Shown piece by piece: positions 46,936 to 58,516 of a DNA stretch of 64,000 nt (positions are counted from its first letter, which is position 1; the number at the start of each line of letters is the position of its first letter). The DNA comes from Hemerocallis citrina. Lineage: Eukaryota; Streptophyta; Magnoliopsida; Asparagales; Asphodelaceae. The notes beneath the pieces are model-generated. The model did no database searches. It was not told the origin of the DNA and saw only the letters and a program-made list of their open reading frames with translations. Both the position numbers and the translations under genes were made by a program. Location: the NCBI GenBank assembly GCA_017893485.1, contig JACEHZ010000208.1:62001-126000 (forward strand), written 5' to 3'.

Positions 46936-48524
46936 GGATCCTGTAGGCAAGGCAAGAAACATTAGAGGGGGGGTGAATAGTGTTGTATAAAAAATAAAAA
47001 TGAAATTGAACTTTTTCTTCTGTTCAGTCGACTTGAAAAGAGAAAGTAGTCGACTGAGGCGTCAGAACAGAAAAGTATTTTAGACAAGTCTGATCAGTCG
47101 ACTTATAGCAGAAACCAGTCGACTTGCTAGACAAGTTTTCGAAGAGTATATTATACCAGTCTGATCAGTCAACTTAAATAAGGGAGGAAGTCGACTGTCC
47201 CGACAAGTTTCACAGAGTAATTAAAAAGCAAATAAAGAAAATGCAAATTCAGAGAAATACAACCACAGAGTACACACGATGTATTCTGGTTCGATCCTCC
47301 CGACCTACATCCAGTCCCCAAGCAACCCACTTGAGATTTTTCACTATTCTTGAAAAATTACAAAAATACTCTACGACATTTAGACAACAACCTTGTCCAA
47401 CCCGTAGATTTCTCTCACCACTAGAGAGAACTAACCCACTCTTCCACCAAGAGTGAAAACCTGACTCTACAACCTAGAGCCATACTCTCCAACCGAGAAG
47501 ACTACTCTCACAACTGAGAATGAAAAGAAAACAATAAAATGCTACAATCAACCTATAGCCTTGTTTTGTGATTGTGATTTTTGTACGTGGCTAATCGGTC
47601 AACTTCTAAATTCAGTCCAAAACGAATTCAATGTTATATTGGACTGAAAATCAGAGAACCAAGACTTAGAAGATTGGAGTGCTTGTTTGAATGCTTGTTC
47701 TTTTGAAAGCAAAAAACTTTAAACTTTTTTATCAAATGCTTGGAACATTTCAAAGGTGATTCCTAGTCTCTATTTATAGAGAGGAATCCTTTGAACATTG
47801 TAAATCAGTTTATAAAACTGATTTAAAATGAATATAAACTTTTGAAAATCAAAAAACAAGTTTTGAAATCAGTAAACTGGTGAAACGACTTGAACAGTCG
47901 ACTGAGTTGCCATGATGAGTCGACTGGCCAGAGTTTGAAAGAGTTCAGACAGTTTCGTACTGATACAGTCGACGGGTGCCATAAGGCAGTCGACTGATAC
48001 TCAATAGCTGATCTAATTTAAACTGTTTCAACCTTAAATCTTTTGAAAAACACTCAATTTTAAAGATGTGCGAGTGTGTGTGTGTGTGACAAGGCTATTA
48101 CATCAATCTAAGACTCAAACAAGGAAAATTACAATTGTTTTACAAGACATGTAATATAACACATTGAGGCATAGGTCTTGTCTTGAGTCTTGAGTCTTAA
48201 GATGGAGCTTTAGCCTTTGTCTTTGTCTTTGAAGCTTGCAACCTTTTAGCTTTCTTGATCAATTTGCTTTGAGAGCTTTGTTTGTTGCATCGCTTGATCA
48301 ACTTACTTTGAGAGCTTTGTTTGAACATTTTGTCTTTGTGTAATATAACCTGCAATATATAAGATGTAGCACAACAACTTTGCATTGTGTTGTAATCATC
48401 AAAACCAAGAATCAACAATTTTCTATTATAGAGAAGTTCATTTTAGATCTGATATTTGAACTCAACCAAAATATTTCTGATCCTTTCTAAATTTCTCGAT
48501 TTTTCAATTTGAGTTTAATTCAAA
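46936..48524. repeat. Non-coding repeat region with paired GTCGAC motifs
   Basis: It begins near GAGGGGGGGTGAATAG, a string that recurs in many plant retroelements, and carries five pairs of CAGTCGACT-like words: 47025/47047, 47095/47116, 47166/47188, 47895/47916 and 47966/47987. Motif spacing in each pair is about 21-22 bp. There is a GT run at 48072-48087. The class and the exact ends are unknown; no coding. Confidence 0.55.
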
Positions 48525-48529
48525 CTCTA

Positions 48530-50630
48530 TGTAGCACCCCGAATTTCAATATAGAAAATACGAGACACAATCCAGAATCTTTGCTTCAATGTAACATAAA
48601 TACAACACAAAAATACAGGAAAATAAAAACTTTCATCACACCAGTTCTCATTACAAAGCACAACGGAAATTAATACAATTTGTTCCCACATTTAAACTCC
48701 AGTCTTCACATAAATCCAAGCTTTAACTCTTGTTCAAGCCACTCACTTTCAAATCCTGCAAGACTGTTAAAACTGTGGGCACGTCAGTCACATATAATTG
48801 ACGCAATGCTGATTAAAGAAGTGATCCTCCAAAGTCTCACAACCACAAACTTGTTGCACAAAAATAAAACAATTATAGAAAGATTCATAAATCAACAAGT
48901 GAAGCTAAGCTAAATAAATAAGTGCGTTTTATGAAAACAAAAGAAAAATCATAAAACAAAGTCCAAGAAAACACAAATGCACACAATGCTCACTAATGCA
49001 CACTTGTTCGGATTCTATGCTGCCCATACAGTATAGGTACGAGGGCAAGCCCTTAGCGTTCACCTCATTATAGGGTTTAATCCCTCATTGTCCAAAACTT
49101 ATACCCATGACTAATTTAAGAGTTAGACATTCTGTGAGTATCTGGCCCACACCCCGATAATTTCGGAGATTAATCCCACACCGCAGATGATCTGGAGACA
49201 CTTCCACTCACATCTCGATAATTCCGAGGATCATCTAACACCGCGAGTCATCATGGCACCTCATCACAAAAACATCCCATGAGTGTCGCCTCAAATCCCG
49301 ATAAATTCAGAGATTAATCCCACATCGCAGATGATCTGGAGACACTTCTACTCACATCTCGATAATTCCGGGTATTATCTCACACCGCAGATCATATAGA
49401 GACCCTTGTCACACAAACATCCCATAAGCGTCGCCTCGATCCCGATAATTTCGGAGATTAATCCCACACCGCAGATGATCTAGAGACACGTCCACTCACA
49501 TCTCGATAATTCCGGGGATCATCTCACACCGCAGATCATATAGAATCCCCCTACTCATGTTTGCTCTTACTTCATCACATCTCCAACTAGTGTCTGTCAT
49601 TAAATTCAAACATAGACAACCACAACCACCTAGAGCTAGCTCACCCTACCGGACTAAACTCAAACAATCAGAAATACTAACGGACACTTGCTAATTTTCA
49701 AAAGCAAATAATTTCAACTGCCGGTATCTAGGGCCCTGCTCAGCCTCTAGAGCTCACCCACTCAATATATCAACAATGTCCTCTTCTAGGGTTCTTTATA
49801 ACAACCCCGATTCTCAAATAAAACCGCCGCTTGCTTCATTAATCAATGGTTCCTTCTTTTACTCATTTCCAAAGATACACCTTTCCACATAAACTCAAAT
49901 TGATACATCAATACCCCAATCATATTCAACTCATCAAAAATATAAAAATGTAAGTAAACCAAAATATTTCTATGAACATCTTACTTCTTAAAATAAATAG
50001 ACATCCACTTCCATAATTGATGATTTTATTTATAGAAAAAAATTTGATTCTACAATACATCCATAACTCAATTCCCAAGATTATATGAAACTACCACATT
50101 AATTCTAGGATTTTAATCTATTTAAAAATTGAACCAAACTCACTTTAAAATCTAGAATTTTATCCCTCAACATCTGAGACTTTATGTTTCAAAAATTTGA
50201 ACTATAATCACTAAAAATTTGAAAATTTATATCTTCTAAAATCTAAAAACATCACATTCAAAACTGAAATATATACTCCTAAAAAACTAGAATTTATGCC
50301 CCTCTAAAATATAGGTTTTCATCATACGGTTTGCAACTCAAAAACACACCAAAATCTGAAATAAAATATGAAACTAGACATTATAAAATCTGAAACTTTA
50401 TCTCCAATCTTGATAGATAAATCATTATAAATATACACTCAGTACTGAACCTATACATTGCAATAGGGTTCATCTCAAACCCTAGCACACACCTGAAACC
50501 CCACACAAGTGCAGGCCAAAACTGCACAGTGCAACCCTGCACAGTGCCAAAGCTCCCCCCCCCTCATTGTTCAAACACCCAAATCCGTAAGCCTTGATCC
50601 AAAATTCGAACCCTATAGTTCTTCTTGTTA
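48530..50630 (-). mobile_element. Truncated relative of the 3.8-kb LTR, reverse orientation
   Basis: TGTAGCACCCCGAATTTC at 48530 is the complement of the right end of 42679-46461. Shared interior words appear in reverse (e.g. GCACACTTGTTCGGATTCTATG and CGAGGGCAAGCCC near 49000-49060 against 45900-45995). The other end was not found, so it is truncated or obscured near 50630. No gene. Confidence 0.6.
49145..49560. repeat. 144-bp tandem repeat, three copies
   Basis: CCCGATAATTTCGGAG or variants begin units at about 49153, 49297 and 49441. Each unit also contains a half-length echo (TCTCGATAATTCCG). The matching position of the 42679-46461 LTR has different short repeats, so the array is specific to this copy. 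Confidence 0.85.
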
Positions 50631-50639
50631 GAGATTATG

Positions 50640-52046
50640 ATAGAAATTAGGGTTAGGGTTTAATATCCCACCCACTTAAGATATTATACCATGTTTATCA
50701 TAATTGGAATATCGTAGAGCATCACTTCTAGACCAGTATATATGGGATGAAACTGGGTTTAGGGTACTGGGTCTCATGCCAGTCAACCCAGTCCAAAAAT
50801 TAGCATACAACATGTGCAAAGCATGTGTTGCCCCCATAGAATATTATACACAATAATATTCTATTATATTAAGAACATACCTATATATCCAACAATCTCC
50901 TCCTATATTCTCAATATATTCGGCAATGTCATGTTATATCACTGGATCACAAAATAATATAGTTCATAGACTAAATTAATTATAACTCGAATAGTTCAAA
51001 TGAGACTAAACTAAAATAATCAAATAGTTCAAAGACCATATCAAAACAGAATAGTTCACAATGACTAAACCAACTAGAAAAACCTTTCATGGTTTCAAAA
51101 TCAACCAAAGCAAATAAACTTCAATAACAAAATATGAGTTTTAAGCTCATGAACACAAGAGTTAAACTCAACAGAAGTTTTACCAAGCAAGTGACAAATT
51201 TATTCTCGAGAGAAATAAACCAAAACTATATCCTTGCAAACCGCTTCATGTTTACTCCTCCATTTTGAGCAAATTATTATTTGAAATCTATATTAACATA
51301 TTCAACTCCTCAATCTTTGCTAGTTTATTGAAACAAGAATATTAAGAGACACATCTCTAAAAATTCTAGCAAATTTCATAAAGTATCTAGTTCCACTAAA
51401 GAACTTAGTACAATTCAACGATAGCTTAGCAAAATGTAACATAAGCATCATAATCAAGTTTCTTTAACAAAATAAAGAATAATTACTATTATAGTTTCTA
51501 CACAAGAACTATACTATGTTTCATATTGGAATGATAGAATAGTCAAATTAATTATGATAAATTATGAATCATCAAAATTGGAATGAAACATGAATCCATA
51601 AAAGAGATATATTATCAAAAATTGGAATGATATAATAACAATTATAAACATCGGAAACACATCGACAAGTTTTCATGCTTTCTTTTGGAATAGTGAGATG
51701 ATTCTAAGTAAATTAGGAGAATATATAGCATCATCAAAATTGGAATGAAATTATATATTAACAAAATTTAAATAGAACTTTCAAATTATCTAAAGCATAT
51801 CAACTGCCTAAAATTGATGCTTAAGTTTGAACTTCTCTTTGGCTCCAATTAGATTTTAATTTTCAAAATAACTAGGATGTTAAATCTTTTGGCTCAATTG
51901 CTTTTAACTCCATATCTCCCACAGTTTTGATGATTGGATCACTTTCAAGTCTCTTAGCAAGTGCATTAGCCATATTTTTGTCTCAAATGCACTTTATTTA
52001 TGAGAAAGTTCAACCAGGCTTCTTTCAGCCTTAATATACTCCTCTG
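50640..52046 (-). pseudogene. Copia pol 3' end and possible LTR (left part of split element)
   Basis: Minus-strand reading from 52046 leftward gives ALAKRLESDP..GDMELKAIE, which resembles the ADPLTKGL..GMGLKPI tail of Copia RNase H. Further left, a GGAGGAGAT purine tract at about 50898-50906 precedes TGTTGGATATATAGG, a plausible polypurine tract and 3' LTR start at about 50897 running left. It is the same element as 55600-57825, split by LTR B. Confidence 0.65.
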
Positions 52047-52866
52047 ACTACGTAACCCCTGTTTCCGTTAATACTTATTTTTCAAGTATTTTCCCGTATT
52101 TTAAATTCTTAGTATCTTATAACTATTCTTTCTTAATTGGTTATATTATTCAAACTATTTTATAAAACCCAATTGTTTATTATAGCCCAATTTCTTATTT
52201 TTATTTTATTATTTATTAATCTGAGCCCAATTGTTTATTATAAGCCCAATATTTAATTATTCAACTGTTTTAATATTTAAATGATTTGAAGTCCAAGCCC
52301 AATTGTTTTAAGCCCAAATCCAAACCCAGTACTCATATATATTTCTATAGGCTCAATCCTATGTGATTGTATTCAACCCCCACTCTTTCTAATCCACCCG
52401 TGCACTTCCCTCACGTTCTCAACTCTTCTTATTCTGTAACCCCTATAACCCCCCCACTCACAATAACTATCCATTATTACTTATTATATTTAATATATTA
52501 TATTATTTTAATATAAACCCCCCCATGTTCTCTCTCTCCCACTCAGTCTCTCTCTCCATATTTCCCCTCTCTTCTCTGTTCGAAACGAAACAGAATTCAA
52601 CTTTCCACATTCATTCTGCTTCTCACCTTCAACCTCTCCCCCTCCGCTGTGTCGCATCGAAGCCCATCACCCTTGCCTCTCGTCGCCAACTCCAACAACC
52701 TCCATTGCCGTCGCCTCATTCTCCTCGTCATCCCCTACCTCCAAACACCCCCCTGTCGCACCGTCCTGTGCTCTGCCCCGCGGTGCGCCTCATCGCCATT
52801 GCCGACCCCCCCTCCCCCCTCTCACCCGTTCTCTCTCTCTCCATCCTCTGTTCCAAAACCAAAAAA

Positions 52867-53365
52867 CAGAGTGTAACGGCCCTGCCCCTAGCTCAGACAA
52901 TTTATACAATTTATAAGACAAATTAGGTACTATGTAGTACAACTGCCCACCACAGGCTGCCTCTCAAAAGTTGGTTAACCGATTAGGTGACTTTTGATCA
53001 TAGGCATTATTATTTATTATTATATTATTCTTAATCACATCCGATATGGTACTATTAATACTCACCTTCTCCCGTTACTCTCTTCTCTGGCGAATTGCAC
53101 AGAGGAAGAAGTGAAGAACTCCTAAGGTGGGCCCCCAAGGAAAGCCATGTCACCTTAATGATGACGTCACCCACAAGAGAACACACAATTACTTTGGCTG
53201 TTCTCTTTTTTTTTTCACGTGGGGCCCTCACACATTTACTATACCATATCAACATATACATATACCATATGCCATCAACTTTATTAATATCGAACAGCCA
53301 CTATATGTATTTCAACACATATATATTATATATACTCTTTGAAAATTACAGGGTGTTACACAGAG
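52867..53365 (+). mobile_element. Nested solo LTR, 489 bp
   Basis: The unit 52872-53360 starts TGTAACGGCCCTGCCCC and ends TTACAGGGTGTTACA, with CAGAG on both sides (52867-52871, 53361-53365). It sits inside LTR B, so it is the younger of the two. No coding capacity. Confidence 0.85.
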
Positions 53366-53929
53366 ACTCCCCCACTCCCGCCTCATCTTCAACCTTGAGC
53401 GCCTCACCTTCCTCTCGCTCGATCACCCCACAACCCAAAGCCACCACCACCCTCATCTCCATCTCTTTCTAACTTCGCCAACTACCCAAAGCCGATCATC
53501 TCCCTGCTCCTTCCTGCACCTCGCAACCCCCCTCCCCTCGTCAGCACCTCACCCTCGACTTCGCCTGCCTCCGCTCGAACCTCGAGCCCCATCTGTTCTG
53601 TTTCCTCTTGTCGAGCGGCAGCGGCAGCACCACCTATGGCTGACGCACGCAGCTTCCTTGCGTCGCACCGTTCCCCGGCTTCCCTCCACGATGCAGCAAC
53701 CACCTCAGCTAGCCTCCGCGACCACCAGCTCCAATCGCGACCTTCTCCCTGTGCCGTCCTCCGCCTCCCGACGTCAGCAACAGTGGCGAGCGCTTCCTGT
53801 CGTCGCGCCGCCTGTCCGCCGTGCCGCCCTCCTGCAACGTTTCGACGGCCGCTCCCCGGTGCCTCGACGACTTCGGTGACCCCCCCTGCGGTAGCTAGCG
53901 ACTGCACCTCGGTCAGTGCACCCCCTTGG

Positions 53930-54260
53930 TGGGTGCAGTTGATCATGGGAGTTGATCAAGTGATGTGAGCTGTCCGATCGACTTGACCATCGTGATCATC
54001 GTGTCCCCTTGATTCTGATCTGGCCATCCGATCTTGTGATCTTCATCTCTTGAATTCTTGATCTTGATGGTTTGAATCCTAGCCGTCGGATCTTCTTGAT
54101 CTTCACGATCATGATGATCATCAACTTCCTTGGATCGCAGTCGTTCGATCGATCGATCTTGATCTTCATCATTATCTTCATCATCAGGGAAATCTGACCG
54201 TCCGATCTGATCCGATCATCTTAATCTTGATCTTCAATCTCAGCCATCTGATCGTGTTTG
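53930..54260. repeat. GATC-dense tract in LTR B
   Basis: Many GATC words, with clusters such as GATCGATCGATC and ATCATGATGATCATC. It corresponds to 14820-15035 in LTR A. Confidence 0.8.
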
Positions 54261-55599
54261 TGAGTGGTTCGTGATTCGTTCATTCGTGTTCGTGTCCGGA
54301 ATTCTGATCCCGTTATTCTCTCGTTCACATTAGAATTGACTATCAAGCAAGTATCCTCCTGTACAACTCGTTTGTTCTCGTACAAGCTTTCTTTGCAAAA
54401 TACCGCAAGTATATTCTTTGACTCTAATTCGTATTCTTCGGTCGAATTAAAATCTGTTGCTATACATAATCCGTCGAACCCGTATTCGCACATGATTGCG
54501 AATACCTTGTTGCCACATGCATTACATGAATAAAATTGATACACACATATGTACTCTTAGGATTATACATGATTATGTGCATGATTGTCTTACCCATAAT
54601 AGTAGTTTAAATATGATATCTCATTATTGTTGATTAAAATTAATAAAAGTAACAAGCCGAGGTATACGGGTAAATATCTAGTAGTGGACAATATAGAAAA
54701 GCGTACTCGGACGGGAGCTCGTGGTTTCCAGATGCAAGTTGCAAGTTTACAAGTTGCAAGTTTGCAAATTATATGTTTATATGTTTCACGCTACAAGTTT
54801 ACACTCTACATGTTTCACGTTACAAGTTTGCACGTATCTCGAACAAGATACAATTGACATGTTTTCCTGAGTACGTGATCTATAAAATCCACTACTAGGC
54901 CTAAACATAACTGATTGTATGTAGCAACCATGTAGTAAAAGTATGGATGCATGAAGTGATACCTAGATAGAATTAAACAAAAGACATGAGATTAATACGT
55001 ACACTTGCATAATCCAATTACATGTTACATGTTCTTGTTTACTTGATTACTTGTTTACATGCCACTTGTTTCATGCATGCCTGTTCATGATCCTGTTTAC
55101 ATGTTGTATATCTCCTATTACATGATTCTCGACTCCATGATATTTTTCTTGCTTCTTGTTTCGTTTTATACTTGTCCCGTTCGCTTGTACCACTTGCGGT
55201 CCGTAACTTGCATTAACGGGTATCTTTTTATTTCTTCCTTTTGTATTAATGTACTTGCAGGGCCGGATGGAGAGTTACCCGAAGGTGTTGCTGATCAAGT
55301 GTTTTAGTCTTGTTTATTTTCATGTTATTTTTAATTCATGTTTTATTCGTGCTACTCTTTATTGTATTTCGGGCACGTTTGACCCGTAACTACTTTGTAT
55401 TTTCCAGCTGTTGGTTATGTTATGGACTATGTCATATACTTTTGTTATCCTATTGTGATTTTACATGCCTGCGTGGTTTTGTTGTTATCTAGTTGTTGAG
55501 TTACTTGTACAGCTTATGAATGGTATATTCACATCATTCGCTGGGCCTCAGTCACGGACTCGTATTCCCGTATTTTGGGAAGCGGGGCGTGACAGACTA

Positions 55600-57825
55600 T
55601 AATAGAGTGAGTTATGAGCTACAATGCATTGTAGCTTGATAGTCGACGAATAGAATTAGAGAGTTACTTATACTTCTTAATGGATGACTAGCAATAAGTT
55701 CTTCAATCTACTCAGCCTCTTCTCCTGCAGAGGATAACACATAGAGGTCTGATTTCATGGATGATAGTACAATACCTGTTTGTGTTTTAATTTCCATAAT
55801 ATTTCTGTTCCTCCTAGGGGTAAACACATATCCACCAGTTATCGATTTTCACTAAATTCTGAGTATTATAATGCATCAGATCATCCATTCATTCTTGGAG
55901 GATGACTAGAGTAGTACAAAGCAAACTCTTGAGTACCTCTCAAGTAACTCATTAGCCTCTTAGGGCTCTCCAATATGTATTAATAAGACTAGTACTGAAT
56001 CTGCAGATCATACCTACCTCAAAGGCTATGTCTGTTAGTGCAGATCTTTGTATATATGAGACTTCCAATAAGTTTAGAATGACCTAACTGTCTCATAGTT
56101 GCACCATCATTAGCTGTTCAACCTTTATCATAATCATAAGGTGTTTCAAAACACATTTTCAATTACTATATTCCCACTTTTGGAACACATTATTGATTTA
56201 ATGAGTCTGACTAAGGGTTATCCCTTGCCAACCCAAACTCACTCTTATACCTAATATGGTGCCCACAACACCTAGGTGTTTATGCTGAACTCTTTAGATA
56301 GCACAGTTTTAACTTCATTTGTAATAGAGAGATCACTTCCAATCAACAAACATGTCAACAATCTATATAATAAAACACAAAGAAAGCTATCAAGTGGCTC
56401 TCCTTCAATCCCCAAAAAATCAAAGGCCTAGATCTAACATCACAAAACATATTTTTCCCCCAAAACTCAAATTCAAATCTCCCACCCAAAACAACTCCTA
56501 TATTTATTTAAATTTTTTTTTTCTCTCCCTCCCTCCCTCTTCTATTCAAAAAATTAAGAAAATACAAATTCTAAAAAAATTTTAAAAATAAAAAAAATTA
56601 AAAAACTAAAAAAATAAAAAATTTAAAAACTTTAAAAATAATTCAAAAACAAATCAAAAAAATTATATAATATGTTTTTTGCTCTATGTTTGCTACTTCA
56701 ATTAATTTTTTGGACCTCCAAAACTATTTTATATGATCAAATAAGGTGCACCGTTCCGAAGACGTGCCGTAGGCACGTGTCAACGGGCAAACCTAGTATA
56801 CAAATAAATGAGGGCAATTATATTTGACTCACCACAGAATTAAAGACATTTATCTGAATTACTTGATTCAAATCTAAGCTCTTTAAAAGTCTGTCAAATT
56901 ATTTGTGCCTCAAGATTAACACATATTTTAAAAACATATAATGATTTTACCAATTTGTAAATCTAGTTCACTAAACATATTAGTACAACTTTTCAGTACA
57001 AAACTGTTTAGTACAAAATTTTCCAATACAAAACATCAAGTACAAACTTTTAGTACAAAACTGTTTAAATATCTTTCAGGAATAACAAAATTTTAATAGA
57101 TGCAAGAGTAAGAAGAATACTTATTGTAGCAATATGACTGACATGTGAGTAGACTTCAAAACAAATCTTCCCCACCTATCTGAGTCAACCCTTTAGCTGC
57201 TAAAATTGCATTAAAATTGCTACTGAACATTTCAAAACTAAGCTTCTTCTACAAATCCCTATTTGCTATACTATAGTTTTAGCACATTTCGGCAAAACAA
57301 CTAGATTAAAGTATTATTTTATAACAACAAATTCATTTTATTATCTACTAAAGTCTCTCCTTGGCTTATCTGCCATTAAAATTTTAAGTATCAGCAAGGC
57401 CGGTTCTTAATCCTAACTGTGAATTATTGGCCATGTCTGTAGGACTAAATAATTTCATACATTTATCTTTGATGAACACACAATCAAAGAACTCTGCAAG
57501 TCTAGATTCTTATAATACAAATTAGATAGATCCAACTTCTGTTCATAGAACTACATTTTGCACTTTATAGGTGTACACGAATATTTGTTATAGGTCCTAC
57601 TTTAGGCCTTCTAGGGTCATGTACTTTAACAAATGTATTATACCATATGTTTTCATTTTAACAAAATTATTTGTGTTTCTATCCCATAGTCTACAAGGTA
57701 TAAATGATTTGGAGTGTAGTAACAAATTAAGAATATGATTAACAATAAAATATCACCCATAATTACACAAAGTCAAACAACAGTCAATAATATAGAATTC
57801 AACATTTCACTAAGTGTTTGATTCT
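55600..57825 (-). pseudogene. Decayed Copia RT and RNase H (right part of split element)
   Basis: Minus-strand frames in order from right: RT around the YVDD box, where IYLY is separated from IVDMFVIGSDLSITNEV by the Helitron at 56362-56796. RT C-terminus follows (LGIRV, GITLSQTH, near 56230-56160), then RNase H (DIAFEVGMICRF near 56025, LMSYLRGTQEFALYY near 55950, EEAE near 55725). It is broken by stops and at least one frameshift. From about 57000 to 57825 I see no clear Copia homology. A Gypsy LTR begins at its right edge. Confidence 0.75.
56361..56797 (+). mobile_element. Non-autonomous Helitron, 435 bp
   Basis: The element 56362-56796 begins TCTATATAATAAAAC and ends CCTAG, inserted between A (56361) and T (56797) with no duplication. 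A hairpin ACGTGCC-GTA-GGCACGT (56762-56778) lies 18 bp from the end. These are the features of a plant Helitron. It encodes no Rep/helicase. Removing it restores the RT reading across the YVDD region. Confidence 0.8.
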
Positions 57826-58446
57826 GATATGGCTAAAAATAGGATTAAATCGGGACCGTTCACATCGGAGACGAATCTTAAAGCTCAGGGGTAAAACGGT
57901 AATTTCACATACTGACTGGTCTGAAATGGGAACTGGGTATTTATTCAAAGCCCAATAACCCATAAACGTATCCACATCAACTGGGTACGGGTTCCAACCC
58001 GCTGCACACCCAGTCCAGCAAGATAAAATCAAGGTCTCTGATTAAATCTTAATCAACGGCCCTGATTCACACCTATCTTTTCACTGGGAATTAGGGATTA
58101 CATTCCTTATCTGATTACGGAGATTATATTCCTTATCAGACCACGAGGATTACATTCCTAATCTGATCCCTAAGGCGACTATAAATACCCCCCATCTACC
58201 ACCATTATGAGGTAATCAATCTTTTGCCAATTTACGCTCTTTCATAATCACTTCTGGTTACTGATTTGAGCGTCGGAGGGTGCATCGCCGGGATCCATCC
58301 CGGTGTCTCGCACTTTTTGCAGGTTCGCAGCAGCGGCAAGAGACCAAGACAACAAGTCGGTGAAGGTCAACAGGTTTGCCTTGTTCGTTTTCTCAAGAAT
58401 CCACAAATACTATCTGTTTGCCCCCACACCAGATTTAGCGGTAACA
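57826..58446 (+). mobile_element. 5' LTR of a Gypsy-type element
   Basis: The right end is fixed by GGTAACA at 58446, followed by the primer-binding region. The left end is less sure; TGATATGG at 57826 is the best candidate. U3 has three tandem 25-27 bp repeats (58094-58168, GGATTACATTCCTTATCTGA type) just before a TATA box at 58180-58187. The R/U5 part has the GAGCGTCGGAGGG motif seen in many plant Gypsy LTRs. The 3' LTR is outside the window. Confidence 0.7.
58094..58187 (+). promoter_or_regulatory. LTR promoter: three tandem repeats and TATA box
   Basis: Three 25-27 bp copies of GATTACATTCCTTATCTGA-like sequence lie directly upstream of TATAAATA (58180). Repeats near a TATA box in U3 are typical enhancer-type elements; function here is inferred. 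Confidence 0.6.
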
Positions 58447-58470
58447 GATTAGCGCCGTCTGTGGGAAACG
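58447..58470 (+). other. Primer-binding region of the Gypsy element
   Basis: GATTAGCGCCGTCTGTGGG directly follows the LTR. A GCGCCGTCTGTGGGAA string is common at this position in plant Gypsy elements. I do not assign the priming tRNA. Confidence 0.75.
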
Positions 58471-58516
58471 AAAAAGCAACCTGACCTCTCTTCATCAACG
58501 ATACTAGTTTCAGGCC

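Larger units (their letters stand above)
52046..55599 (+). mobile_element. Solo LTR 'B', 3.5 kb, with perfect 5-bp duplication
   Basis: The unit 52051-55594 starts CGTAACCCCTGTTTCCG (first base changed from T) and ends AGCGGGGCGTGACA, flanked by GACTA on both sides (52046-52050, 55595-55599). It is the same family as A, in opposite orientation. Order: AT-rich start, GC-rich leader (52530-52866, 53366-53940), GATC-dense tract (53930-54260), AT-rich rest and CAAGTT-type repeats (54720-54850). A second solo LTR is nested within the leader. Frames here are Pro/Ser/Arg-rich by composition and not credible genes. Confidence 0.85.

Noticed and set aside
52525..53968. Pro/Ser/Ala-rich frames
   Set aside because: They lie in the GC-rich leader of LTR B, which is interrupted by a solo LTR; composition explains the openness.
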